Source of the DNA: Firmicutes bacterium UBA5227
GTDB taxonomy: Bacteria; Bacillota; Clostridia; Tissierellales; Sedimentibacteraceae
Length of the DNA stretch: 15,763 nt
Direction: 5' to 3'
NCBI GenBank assembly: GCA_002409285.1
Contig: DHUT01000024.1
Location: 1 to 15,763 of the forward strand
The notes under the pieces are model-generated. The model did no database searches, was not told where the DNA came from, and saw only the letters and a program-made list of their open reading frames with translations. Each line of letters begins with the position of its first letter. The stretch's first letter is position 1. A program made the translations under genes and the position numbers. Shown in pieces: positions 6,569 through 14,129 of this stretch.

Positions 6569-7123
6569 TTATTCAATTAATTTTGCCATAAGCTCCTGTG
6601 AAGATGCTTCCGGGCAGCTTTCATCAACCGACAGATATTTCGTTACTATACCTGCCTCATTTAACATTTGGGATAATACCTCCATCATAACACCATATTC
6701 TGATAGCTTATCCAAAGAAGATATTTTGGAGTCTAAATCATAACCTTCTCCTATTTCTCCTCCCCAATTCCCGGAACAGGTATAGTTTATACCACATGCA
6801 GGGCTGCCATCCAGGCCGATTACCGCACTAATTTCGTATCCGTTCTGATAAAAATCAGATACCTGTTCAACAATAGGCTTAAGCAGCTCATAACACCTTG
6901 ACCTGAAAGCCGGAAAATTCAACTGATTTTTAACCTGTCCCCATCGATTGATACCAAAGCAGGCCTGTTCTGCACATGGCAACTGTATAATTCCATAACC
7001 ATTGTCCAACAGACCGGATACAATCTGACCGCATCCTGCAGGTTCTGTAGCAATTCCGTAAACCTTTGAATTTATATTTAAAATGCAATGTGATGCCAAC
7101 ACTATTTTTCTGTTTCTTTTCAA
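6569..7123 (-). CDS. TudS-related putative Fe-S desulfidase (CD3072-like)
   Basis: About 184 residues resembling the CD3072-type branch of TudS/DUF523 proteins. TudS desulfidases use a [4Fe-4S] cluster held by three Cys to remove sulfur from thio-compounds such as thiouracil. The three expected Cys sit in SHCILN, QLPCAEQACFG and GSPACG (residues 13, 50 and 110 from the chosen start); four further Cys are present. Start choice is uncertain: the open frame extends to an ATG at 7216 with no ribosome site, while the conserved region begins at KRNRKIVLASHC. TTG at 7123 has AGAAGG about 11 nt upstream, giving about the expected family length as I recall it. It is the first gene of the unit with the ABC importer, which suggests that the importer brings in a sulfur-containing substrate; this is inference. 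Confidence 0.75.
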   Translation of the reverse strand: MKRNRKIVLASHCILNINSKVYGIATEPAGCGQIVSGLLDNGYGIIQLPCAEQACFGINRWGQVKNQLNFPAFRSRCYELLKPIVEQVSDFYQNGYEISAVIGLDGSPACGINYTCSGNWGGEIGEGYDLDSKISSLDKLSEYGVMMEVLSQMLNEAGIVTKYLSVDESCPEASSQELMAKLIE

Positions 7124-7220
7124 TACCTCACCAGCCTTCTTAACATGTAAATCTCTATGTATTATACACATTGCGCCGTATGGCTGTCCAATAACCTTTA
7201 ATTTCAATTCATGCATTTAA

Positions 7221-7412
7221 TATGAAATAAATTTATACAATGAAATTAGAATAATACGAGTATCATTGAAGCTGCGGTTCAAGCTGAAACAGCTAATTGA
7301 AAAAGACCTCACCATATCATATGGCCTCGCATTTGTGGAAGAAAAGGAAAAGCTGATAACGGCGGTTTCTAACCTTATTACGGGAAAGCAACCACAAATT
7401 CAATTGTTATAA
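7221..7412 (+). other. orphan coding-like frame, gene 3' end
   Basis: A plus-strand frame open from 7221 to TAA at 7410-7412 has protein-like composition in its second half (KLKQLIEKDL, LAFVEEKEKL, NLITGKQPQIQLL). It has no credible start or ribosome site and no family I recognise. It begins at the upstream edge of the minus-strand metabolic operon and probably is debris from the insertion that brought in the Uma2 gene. The following 85 nt to the Uma2 promoter hold no gene. Confidence 0.25.
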
Positions 7413-7499
7413 ATACAAAGTAGAAATGGCACTGGTTTCATGCTTTACCTGCCTTTTATAGTAAGGTGGGAATAACATAAAAATTGCATTGATAAGGTG

Positions 7500-7528
7500 T
7501 TGAAAATTCTAACTTTATTTGTTATACT
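7500..7528 (+). promoter_or_regulatory. sigma-A-type promoter of the Uma2 gene
   Basis: TTGAAA (7500-7505), a 17-nt spacer and TATACT (7523-7528). Transcription would start near 7535, about 25 nt before the ATG at 7560, leaving room for the GGAGGA ribosome site (7551-7556). Confidence 0.65.
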
Positions 7529-7559
7529 ACAGTCAGAAAAAATTAATTTTGGAGGAATT

Positions 7560-8090
7560 ATGGAAAACTATTCATTAAGAAAATTTTCACTATCTGAATT
7601 TAACAAACTGAAAAATGATGATGAAAACATATATGAATTAATTGATGGAATTGTTTTAATGTCTCCAAGACCTAATATTAAGCACCAGGGAGTCATGAGC
7701 AATTTACACTTTGAATTAAGGACCTGCTTAAGAGGAAAATCATGCAGAGTATTTACTGAGATAGAATTACAATTCGAAGAAAATATTTTGATTCCTGATA
7801 TCTCAGTAATTTGTGGGTTGGAAAATACAGATATTCAGAGATATAAAAAGGCTCCTGAAATTGTAATTGAAATTTTGAGTCCAAGCAGCAAATATACAGA
7901 TACTTTTACAAAGCTTATTAAATATCAATTGTTTGGTATAAAAGAATATTGGATTGTCAATTCTGAAACAAGAACCATAAATATATATAATTTTGAAAAG
8001 AAAACAAATATTGAGTATTCCGGTTCTGACGAATTAACTTCTGGCATATTTAATGGATTGGAAATAAATGTATCTAATATATTTATGTAG
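7560..8090 (+). CDS. Uma2-family (DUF820) PDDEXK endonuclease-fold protein
   Basis: A 176-residue protein of normal Uma2 length. It shows the family blocks in order: YELIDGIVLMSPRP (25-38, Glu26), LIPDISVIC (77-85, Asp80), APEIVIEILSPSS (98-110, Glu104) and YQLFGIKEYWIVN (122-134). Asp80 and Glu104 are the PD-(D/E)xK metal-binding positions, so the nuclease core looks intact. Uma2 proteins are abundant in cyanobacteria and in some Firmicutes, mostly of unknown role. An upstream in-frame start at 7497 exists, but GGAGGA lies 3 nt before the ATG at 7560 and the promoter -10 lies after 7497, so 7560 is chosen. The gene is alone, opposite in direction to both metabolic neighbours, and lies between near-identical ACCTGCCTTTT stretches (7447-7457 and 8128-8138). 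Confidence 0.87.
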   Translation: MENYSLRKFSLSEFNKLKNDDENIYELIDGIVLMSPRPNIKHQGVMSNLHFELRTCLRGKSCRVFTEIELQFEENILIPDISVICGLENTDIQRYKKAPEIVIEILSPSSKYTDTFTKLIKYQLFGIKEYWIVNSETRTINIYNFEKKTNIEYSGSDELTSGIFNGLEINVSNIFM

Positions 8091-8105
8091 ATGATATGGG
8101 GGCAC

Positions 8106-8139
8106 GTGTGGACCATGGGACAGTTTCACCTGCCTTTTT
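8106..8139. repeat. REP-like repeat, diverged copy of the 1-200 family
   Basis: GGACCATGGGACAGTTTCA (8110-8128) resembles the reverse complement of 127-146 (GGAGCCACGGGGACGGTTCA): with two gaps about 16 of 20 positions agree. It sits exactly where the BKACE gene loses its family sequence, so it probably marks an insertion or deletion boundary. Confidence 0.45.
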
Positions 8140-8767
8140 TGGCAACTGTTGCAAGCAGCCCTCCCATTACGCCAAGTACAAACTGAATATATACCGGACC
8201 TTTTAACAAACCTTTTTTTACAAAATAAGCAATATTACTTATCATGCCGACTTCATAAACTTCGAATTCAGGTTTTGTTCCATTTTCACTCATTATGCGG
8301 ATATAATCTTCAATGGACTGAAATGTATTGGAAAAAGGTACATTGTAAGTGTTTTTTACAAATGGTATCTTCCATTCATATTTGGGGCTTTTTATTTTAT
8401 CAGCAATTGGTGAAAAACAAAAATTTACAGAGCCTGCATTAAAAGACCCTAATTCAGCTTTACAAGCCGGAACTGCAGCCAGTCTTTCTTCAGATGTCAT
8501 TCCGATGGCTCCGCCTGTTGTAATTCCAATTACTACATCACATCTGCTCCTGACACCTTCGACTATTTTCTGCATAAGTTCCGGACTTTCTGTCGGCTGA
8601 CCGTTTTCCGGATTCCTTGCGTGTAAATGAACTACAGCCGCACCTGCTTTATTTGCTTCAACAGCCTCATTTATAATCTGATTAGGTGTAACGGGCAGGT
8701 ATTCTGACATACTTGGAATATGTACGGCACCGGTAACGGCGGCTGTAATAATTACCTTTTTACTCAT
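8126..8767 (-). pseudogene. BKACE (DUF849) beta-keto acid cleavage enzyme, C-truncated
   Basis: 213 residues matching the first two thirds of the BKACE family, Zn-dependent TIM-barrel enzymes that cleave a beta-keto acid with acetyl-CoA (Kce in lysine fermentation: 3-keto-5-aminohexanoate to 3-aminobutyryl-CoA and acetoacetate). The zinc-binding VVHLHAR block (His47, His49), TTGG near 83-86 and YIQFVLGVMGG near 193-203 are present. The family then continues about 60-100 residues, including the RVGLED motif with the catalytic Arg and the Glu zinc ligand. Here the frame departs after GGLLATVAKKGR and stops at 8126, so those residues are lost and activity is not expected. AGGAGG precedes the start at 8767, so transcription and translation may persist. 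It runs in the direction of the importer operon and may once have belonged to it. Confidence 0.83.
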
Positions 8768-9001
8768 AGTATTTCCTCCTGAAAATTGTTTAATATTTAT
8801 AATTTATTAATAGTATCAACAGTTTCAATAACTTCAATTAATCCTTTTATAATAATTGGTGTATTTTATCCTCCTAACCTTTTACCGAATGAGCAGATTA
8901 GTATATTTGACTAGATATAAAAGATGCAAGGACGTTTAAGGTTAATAAGATTTGTATAATGAAACAGTAAAATGCATTTGTAATATTTTGTCAAATCATG
9001 C

Positions 9002-9030
9002 TTGCTTGAAATCGTTATTAGTGTTATGAT
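9002..9030 (+). promoter_or_regulatory. promoter of the SIR2-HerA unit
   Basis: TTGCTT (9002-9007), a 17-nt spacer and TATGAT (9025-9030), with an extended -10 TG at 9022-9023. Transcription would begin near 9037, giving a leader of about 245 nt before the SIR2 start that contains a short open frame. Confidence 0.5.
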
Positions 9031-9096
9031 ATTTATAGTTGTTGAATATACTTTATTTGGTGATAGAGGAGCACCTTGTGGATATAAATGTAAATT

Positions 9097-9213
9097 ATGC
9101 CGGTAAATTGCGTAAAAGCGAGTTTTGATATTAACTATATAAATTACAAGTTTATTTCATACGGAAAAGGAATAATTAAAGAGAATGGAGTAGGGAAGAT
9201 TTACTTTGGGTAA
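9097..9213 (+). CDS. possible 38-residue leader peptide or gene remnant
   Basis: An ATG at 9097 opens 38 codons with protein-like composition (ASFDINYINYKFISYGKGII and on), ending 68 nt before the SIR2 start. There is no good ribosome site at this ATG. Instead GAGGAG (9066-9071) precedes a GTG at 9078 in another frame, which stops after 16 codons at 9128. Joining the two frames near 9117 would give one protein of about 45 residues, so a single-base indel in a small gene is possible. No family recognised. Confidence 0.28.
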   Translation: MPVNCVKASFDINYINYKFISYGKGIIKENGVGKIYFG

Positions 9214-9281
9214 TAATTTGAGCTATTGATGTTTAAATATGGGGTTTATACAAAAAATATTATGGGAAGGAAATAATATAA

Positions 9282-10514
9282 ATGCAAGACAGATACTTTG
9301 ATCCAAAAGAATATATTCAAGCGTTGCAACAATTATTGGTATCAGATAAAAAACGTATTGCTTTCATGTTTGGAGCAGGAACTTCCGTTTTAGCTGAAAA
9401 AGATAAAGATACTTATACAATTCCTGCAGTTGCTAAAATGACGGAAATAACCGAAAACAAACTAAATGAGTTAGAAAAATTCAGACTGGCTTTGACAGAG
9501 ATAAAGGAGGAAATAGGATGTGAAAGTTATAACATTGAAACATTTTTATCTAATATTGAAGAAAAAAAGCAGATAATTGGAAGAGGACGATTAAACGGAC
9601 TTTTACGTGCTGATTTTGACGAGCTTGTAAGTGAAACTAAAAAGCAAATAATTGATATAGTTAGTGTACATGAAACTATTTTAGATTCTGGAAATATAAA
9701 TAATTTAATTCATGTTGATTTTGCTGAATGGATAGGACAAGCTGAAAGGAAGTATCCTATTGAAATATTTACGACCAACTATGATTATTTGTTTGAATTG
9801 GGGCTTGAAGAGAAAGAAGTCCCATATTATGATGGATTTACGGGAAGCTACAGACCGTTTTTTAATTCTGAATCTATTGAGGATATGTGTTTTTTACCGA
9901 AACAGACGAAATTGTGGAAATTACATGGATCATTAGGATGGTATATTGATTCGCAATCACTTGGAGTTACTGGTAATAGGGTTATCAAAGGTAATAGTGA
10001 CGAAGATAATATTATTATTTATCCATCTATATTGAAATATGACAATTCAAAAAAGCAACCATACATATCATTAATGGATCGATTGTCAAATTACCTTAGG
10101 CAACCAGATTCTATATTAATTGTATGTGGATATTCTTTTAGAGATCAGCATATTAATGAAAGAATTATAACTGCCTTAAGATCTAACACTTTGTCACATG
10201 CATATGTACTACTTCATGATAATGTATCTAACCGTTCGGATATACTTAAAATTGCAAGCGAAAATAGTGGCTTGACATTTTGTGGTCAAAGGGATGCGGT
10301 AATTGGATGTAAATATGGGAAGTGGAAGTTGAAAAATGAACCTGATAAAGAGGATACTATTAATATAGATACATACTTCGATGAAGATGGGCCATCATTT
10401 GAAGATACACCTCTTGGAACTGAAAATAAAGGTAAAGAAATATGGACAGGGGAGGGAAAATTGATTATTTCTGACTTTGCAAAGTTTATAAATTTTTTAC
10501 ATAATATGATTTGA
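9282..10514 (+). CDS. SIR2-family defence protein (NADase type) of a SIR2-HerA system
   Basis: 410 residues. The SIR2 Rossmann core is seen as IAFMFGAGTS (26-35, NAD-binding loop), FTTNYDYLFE (163-172), LWKLHGSLGW (211-220, catalytic His215) and CGYSFRDQHIN (282-292). The Asn/His pair (Asn166, His215) is the one used by bacterial defence SIR2 proteins that degrade NAD+; no Cys4 zinc finger of protein deacetylases is apparent. The last about 70 residues are acidic and may contact the ATPase. The start is ATG 9282, with GGAAGG 11 nt upstream. HerA follows after 22 nt. SIR2-HerA pairs are established anti-phage systems in which SIR2 and HerA rings form a large complex and infection triggers NAD+ depletion or nuclease activity. 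Family and pairing are clear; the outcome here is inferred. Confidence 0.92.
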   Translation: MQDRYFDPKEYIQALQQLLVSDKKRIAFMFGAGTSVLAEKDKDTYTIPAVAKMTEITENKLNELEKFRLALTEIKEEIGCESYNIETFLSNIEEKKQIIGRGRLNGLLRADFDELVSETKKQIIDIVSVHETILDSGNINNLIHVDFAEWIGQAERKYPIEIFTTNYDYLFELGLEEKEVPYYDGFTGSYRPFFNSESIEDMCFLPKQTKLWKLHGSLGWYIDSQSLGVTGNRVIKGNSDEDNIIIYPSILKYDNSKKQPYISLMDRLSNYLRQPDSILIVCGYSFRDQHINERIITALRSNTLSHAYVLLHDNVSNRSDILKIASENSGLTFCGQRDAVIGCKYGKWKLKNEPDKEDTINIDTYFDEDGPSFEDTPLGTENKGKEIWTGEGKLIISDFAKFINFLHNMI

Positions 10515-10536
10515 TTACTAAAGGGGTGGTGAGTAA

Positions 10537-12330
10537 GTGAGGAATGCTGAAACGGAGATTGGAGAAATAGTTAATGTAAGCGGAAATGTAATAACCGTTC
10601 AACTGTCAGATACAATTAAATCAAATATGCCTGTTGTTGATGGAACAGTTTACAGAATAGGACAAATAGGTTCCTTTGTTAAGGTTCCATTAGGATATGC
10701 TAATTTGTACGGCATTGTAACACAAATTGGTGCAGCTGCAATTCCTGACAATATTAAAGAAACAATCGAGCAGGATTATGATAAATTAAGTAATAGACAG
10801 TGGCTTAATATGGTTTTGGTAGGAGAACAGATTGGTAAAAAGTTTGATAGAGGAGTTTCGCAATCACCAACAACTGGCGATAAGGTGCATTTTGTTACTA
10901 TCAGTGACTTAGATATAATTTATGGTGGATATAATGAAGACAATTCAATTACAGTAGGAAACGTTAGCGTTTCAACAAGTTTAAATGCTAAAATTGATAT
11001 GGACAAACTTATTTCAAGGCACTGTGCAATATTGGGGTCTACCGGAAGTGGAAAGTCGAATGCGGTTGGAGTTATATTGAATGCAATTGCCAATAAGAAC
11101 TTTAAATCTTCAAGGATACTTGTTGTTGATCCGCATGGAGAATATAGTAACGTTCTTGGTGAAAACAGCAATGTTTACAAGGTTAAGCCTGATTGTGAAT
11201 CTGAAAGAAAATTATATATTCCATTTTGGGCATTACCATTTAATGAATTAATGAGTATTTTTTCGGGAAATTTATCAGATCAAAATAGAGACTATATTAG
11301 GACAAAGGTCCTTGAGGCAAAGTTGAAAACTGTTGACCAGCTTTCACTGGATATTGAGAAAGAATTAGTTGATTCTGATACTCCAATCCCTTTCAGCATA
11401 AAGCAGCTATGGTTTGAATTAGATGATTTTGAGAGGCGTACTTTTAATGAAAGAGGTAATTATGATTCATTAACGGAACTCAGAGTTGAAGGAAACGCTG
11501 ATAAATTAATTTCAAATGAGTATGAGCCCGCAGGTATAGGGAGTTGCAGACCATTTTTGAATAATCAGGCTAAGGCAATTTTGAGCTTTCTTGATAATAT
11601 GAGGATAAGACTTAAAGATTCAACATATAACTTTTTATTTGAACCCGGTGATTATACTCCTGACTTATGTGGAAATGTAAAAAGTGATTTAAGCAACTTA
11701 TTGTTTGAGTGGATTGGGAGTGACAAGCCAATTACAATTCTTGATTTATCAGGTATACCAAGCGAAATAATGATATCAGTGGCGGGTACTCTTTTAAAGA
11801 TCATTTATGATGCCTTATTTTGGGGTCAAGATACAAAAATAGGGGGAAAAGAGCAACCTTTACTTGTAGTGTTGGAAGAAGCACATAATTATTTGAAATC
11901 AGGGGAAAAATCTATATCTTCACGAACAGTACAAACTATTGCAAAGGAAGGAAGAAAGTATGGAGTTGGTCTTATGCTTGTTACACAAAGACCATCGGAG
12001 TTGGATGAAACTGTATTGAGCCAGTGTGGCACTATTATTGCACTTAGAATGAATAATTCAAGAGATAGAGGATATATAAGTTCTGCTATTCAAGATGAAC
12101 TTCAAACTATGATTGATTTGCTGCCAAGCATACGAACTGGTGAAGGAATTATATCAGGTGAAGGGGTCAAGATTCCTTCGAGAATACAATTTTACAAGTT
12201 GCCAAAATCATCTAAAGGTTCGGATCCTAAGGCTTCAGAGAAATGGGTGGATAAAAAGGACGCAACTATAGATGATTACAACAAATTACTTTCTCTGTGG
12301 AGAAATAAAAAATTTAAGGAGGATAATTAA
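10537..12330 (+). CDS. herA: HerA-family hexameric ATPase/translocase
   Basis: 597 residues. An N-terminal beta-barrel (HAS domain) covers about 5-130 and is followed by the RecA-like motor: Walker A GSTGSGKS (167-174, Lys173), DPHGEYS (198-204), Walker B LLVVLEEAH (442-450, Glu447/Glu448) and sensor VTQRPSELD (482-490). KEGRKYG (470-476) supplies the Arg/Lys-rich stretch before the sensor strand. Residues 220-400 are a helical insertion typical of HerA/FtsK-like motors. The start is GTG 10537, with GGGGTGGTGAG just upstream; earlier GTGs run into a stop. HerA forms hexameric rings; in defence it pairs with SIR2 or nuclease partners, in archaea with NurA. The stop abuts the start of the KTSC gene, so the two proteins are probably made together. 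Confidence 0.93.
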   Translation: MRNAETEIGEIVNVSGNVITVQLSDTIKSNMPVVDGTVYRIGQIGSFVKVPLGYANLYGIVTQIGAAAIPDNIKETIEQDYDKLSNRQWLNMVLVGEQIGKKFDRGVSQSPTTGDKVHFVTISDLDIIYGGYNEDNSITVGNVSVSTSLNAKIDMDKLISRHCAILGSTGSGKSNAVGVILNAIANKNFKSSRILVVDPHGEYSNVLGENSNVYKVKPDCESERKLYIPFWALPFNELMSIFSGNLSDQNRDYIRTKVLEAKLKTVDQLSLDIEKELVDSDTPIPFSIKQLWFELDDFERRTFNERGNYDSLTELRVEGNADKLISNEYEPAGIGSCRPFLNNQAKAILSFLDNMRIRLKDSTYNFLFEPGDYTPDLCGNVKSDLSNLLFEWIGSDKPITILDLSGIPSEIMISVAGTLLKIIYDALFWGQDTKIGGKEQPLLVVLEEAHNYLKSGEKSISSRTVQTIAKEGRKYGVGLMLVTQRPSELDETVLSQCGTIIALRMNNSRDRGYISSAIQDELQTMIDLLPSIRTGEGIISGEGVKIPSRIQFYKLPKSSKGSDPKASEKWVDKKDATIDDYNKLLSLWRNKKFKEDN

Positions 12331-12552
12331 ATGAATAATGTTGAGATGATGCCGGTTAATTCATCAAATGTTAGTGAGGTAGGTTATGATGAACAAGATC
12401 AAATTGTTTATGTAAGGTTTTTAAATGGAAGTCTATATATTTATAAAGGGGTACCCAAACATGAATTTGATGGGTTATTGAATGCAGCATCAGTTGGTTC
12501 ATACTTACATAGAAATTATAAAAATGTATATCCGTATGAAAGACTTGAGTAG
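12331..12552 (+). CDS. KTSC-domain small protein, coupled to HerA
   Basis: 73 residues, almost entirely one KTSC domain: VNSSNVSEVGYDEQDQIVYV (8-27) opens it, followed by FLNGSLYIYKGVP and the LLNAASVGSYLHRNYKN helix. KTSC is named for its occurrence at the C-terminus of some lysyl-tRNA synthetases and is thought to bind nucleic acid. The ATG directly follows the herA stop codon, with AAGGAGG inside the herA 3' end, so synthesis is tightly coupled and the product probably works with SIR2-HerA as sensor, adaptor or inhibitor. I know of no described role for KTSC in SIR2-HerA systems. The domain call rests on motif pattern. Confidence 0.82.
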   Translation: MNNVEMMPVNSSNVSEVGYDEQDQIVYVRFLNGSLYIYKGVPKHEFDGLLNAASVGSYLHRNYKNVYPYERLE

Positions 12553-12582
12553 CAATATTCTGTTATTTAATTGGAGGTATTT

Positions 12583-12690
12583 ATGGCAAAAAACAGTGTG
12601 AAAGTTTTCCCGGATGATAACCGCAGTGGTTGGAGCATTAGTCGGTACATTAACTGCTCGGAGAAGTTAAGTTGTCAAGTATTGGTGTGA
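12583..12690 (+). CDS. possible 35-residue small protein
   Basis: ATG at 12583 with TTGGAGGT at ideal spacing opens 35 codons (MAKNSVKVFPDDNRSGWSIS and on) 30 nt after the KTSC gene. The N-terminal pattern (Val-x-Val-x-Pro-Asp-Asp then Gly-Trp) is reminiscent of DUF2188 proteins, about 60-70 residues, which would make this a truncated copy; that is a weak resemblance. It could also be a functional microprotein. Confidence 0.35.
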   Translation: MAKNSVKVFPDDNRSGWSISRYINCSEKLSCQVLV

Positions 12691-12726
12691 TTGCATTACT
12701 GACTTATCAATAGGAGGTTATATAGT

Positions 12727-12804
12727 ATGGCATGCAGTTGCTTGTTAATAAATTGCTTTGCGATAATATTATTGCATAAGATATCCATAATAATCATACT
12801 ATAG
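12727..12804 (+). CDS. possible 25-residue hydrophobic peptide
   Basis: ATG at 12727 lies 9 nt after a perfect AGGAGG (12712-12717) and opens 25 codons for a Cys-, Ile- and Leu-rich peptide (MACSCLLINCFAIILLHKIS and on) able to span a membrane. Its stop is 20 nt before the next gene. It may be a small membrane peptide, an upstream regulatory ORF, or coincidence in AT-rich DNA. A near-palindrome TGCGATAATATTATTGCA (12759-12776) lies inside it. Confidence 0.35.
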   Translation: MACSCLLINCFAIILLHKISIIIIL

Positions 12805-12824
12805 AGTTTTTGTAAGAGGTATAT

Positions 12825-14039
12825 ATGAAAAATATTATTAAAGGTATTATAAATCAAAATGTACTTAATGAGATAGTATTAGCATTTATATTTTTTATTA
12901 GTTCGATTATTTTTGCTATTAATGAAGACGAAATGGGAAAAGAATATCAAAAAAAATATATTATAGTCATTTACTTGCTATTCTTCTTTATGTGTTTTGT
13001 TTTGTTTGGTGCTAAACCAGACATGATTGGTGACTCCATAGGGTTATTTTTATTAACTATTTTCTTGATAAATTTAATATGTGGAATTAACTATGGATAT
13101 AAGTCGGATACTTTTACCAAGTTTATAGGTAGAAAAAATTTGGTAATTTTAAAGTCATTAGAATGGTTTTTCGTAACTAAAACATATATTGTCTATGTAT
13201 TCATTTTTGTTTTAGGTATTATAAGTTATATACTTGTTAATAGAAACATCGATGGAGATACAACCTATTATTTATACTATATTGTATTCGCGATATTTTT
13301 TATTTACCACCTACTTACTAATATGGTAGATACGTTTGGCATCTACTCTTTTGAAAAATTAAGTAAAGATTTTTTTAAAACAAAAGAGTACTTTAAAAAT
13401 TACGGAGCAAACGATGGTCAAATAGATAATTTGCCAAATATCCTAGGTTTTTTGATTTTTGTAGAAGATAAAGATTATTTTTTCAGAAAAGGTGCTGTGT
13501 TTAGTATTTATTCTGTTTTAAAAAGAAAATTAGTAAGATTTAAAAGTTTTAATATGAATATGGAATCAAAAAGCCGATACAAAGGGAAGCTTTTCCATTG
13601 GTTAATATATTATTACAGTTTATTTAAAGCCATTATTAAATTAGTAGAGAGAGTTTTTAGAAATATTAAAACTTATTTAAGGGGGTTTTCAACTATAGAG
13701 CAACAGATTGTAAGAGTATTTATTATGTATCCTGATACATTTGATAAATATATGTATAGAAGAAAAGTCTTTGTAGAATGGGTTGTAAATCCAATGTTTT
13801 TTAAAGCCTTCAGGGAGAGGCGAAAATTGGTAAGAAGGTTAAAGAAGATAGACTATAATGAATATAAAGTTGAATTTCTTTTATTTTATTATAAAGATAT
13901 TCTAGGAATGCCATTGACGATAGACAGATTAATAGATAAAGTATGTAAAGATTCACGTTTAAATAGATATAACTTGGAGATTTTATTAGAAAAATACGAT
14001 TGGGAGTGTAAAATAATCTGTGTAAATGGAATAATTTAA
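12825..14039 (+). CDS. membrane protein with GT51-like (transglycosylase) motifs
   Basis: 404 residues. Five hydrophobic segments at about 17-32, 45-61, 71-88, 121-138 and 149-165 are followed by a basic soluble half. In that half, FVEDKDYFFRKGAVFSIYSV (212-231), RGFSTIEQQIVRVF (286-299) and YRRKVFVEW (311-319) line up, in order and spacing, with GT51 peptidoglycan glycosyltransferase motifs EDxxFxxHxG (catalytic Glu, here Glu214), GGSTIxQQ and RKxxE. The His and one Gly differ, and the usual single anchor helix is replaced by a five-helix domain, so this is a divergent relative at best. AAGAGG before the ATG at 12825 is a fair ribosome site. No terminator separates it from KTSC, so it may belong to the SIR2-HerA unit. 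A perfect terminator hairpin follows 89 nt after its stop. Confidence 0.65.
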   Translation: MKNIIKGIINQNVLNEIVLAFIFFISSIIFAINEDEMGKEYQKKYIIVIYLLFFFMCFVLFGAKPDMIGDSIGLFLLTIFLINLICGINYGYKSDTFTKFIGRKNLVILKSLEWFFVTKTYIVYVFIFVLGIISYILVNRNIDGDTTYYLYYIVFAIFFIYHLLTNMVDTFGIYSFEKLSKDFFKTKEYFKNYGANDGQIDNLPNILGFLIFVEDKDYFFRKGAVFSIYSVLKRKLVRFKSFNMNMESKSRYKGKLFHWLIYYYSLFKAIIKLVERVFRNIKTYLRGFSTIEQQIVRVFIMYPDTFDKYMYRRKVFVEWVVNPMFFKAFRERRKLVRRLKKIDYNEYKVEFLLFYYKDILGMPLTIDRLIDKVCKDSRLNRYNLEILLEKYDWECKIICVNGII

Positions 14040-14070
14040 GTTTAAAAAGTTAATACTAATTATGCTTTAC

Positions 14071-14120
14071 TCACATAAAGGATAGTGCTCCGCTGGAGAG
14101 CGACACGAGCAGTATGTGAG
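14071..14120 (+). ncRNA. structured RNA element, 3' region of the defence unit
   Basis: CTCACATA (14071-14078) and TATGTGAG (14113-14120) form a perfect 8-bp outer stem. Inside it CTCC-GCT-GGAG (about 14088-14098) forms a tight inner hairpin flanked by GTG/CAC. It lies between the GT51-like gene and the terminator at 14130. The order of short blocks loosely recalls mobile RNA ends (GAGCAGTATG, then CGGTTC), but I could not fold a group II intron domain V. Could be an untranslated-region structure, a small RNA or mobile-element debris. Confidence 0.35.
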
Positions 14121-14129
14121 GTTTGTGAG

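Larger units (their letters stand above)
8768..9281. other. 514-bp divergent intergenic region
   Basis: The left part (8797-8870, minus strand) holds a 20-codon coding-like tail (IIIKGLIEVIETVDTINKL) ending in TAA about 30 nt before the BKACE start, perhaps a deleted upstream gene. The right part holds the SIR2 promoter (9002-9030), a 38-codon open frame (9097-9213) and, nearer the SIR2 gene, a weaker promoter candidate TTGATG/TATACA (9226-9252, 15-nt spacer). Nothing else is recognisable. Confidence 0.4.
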
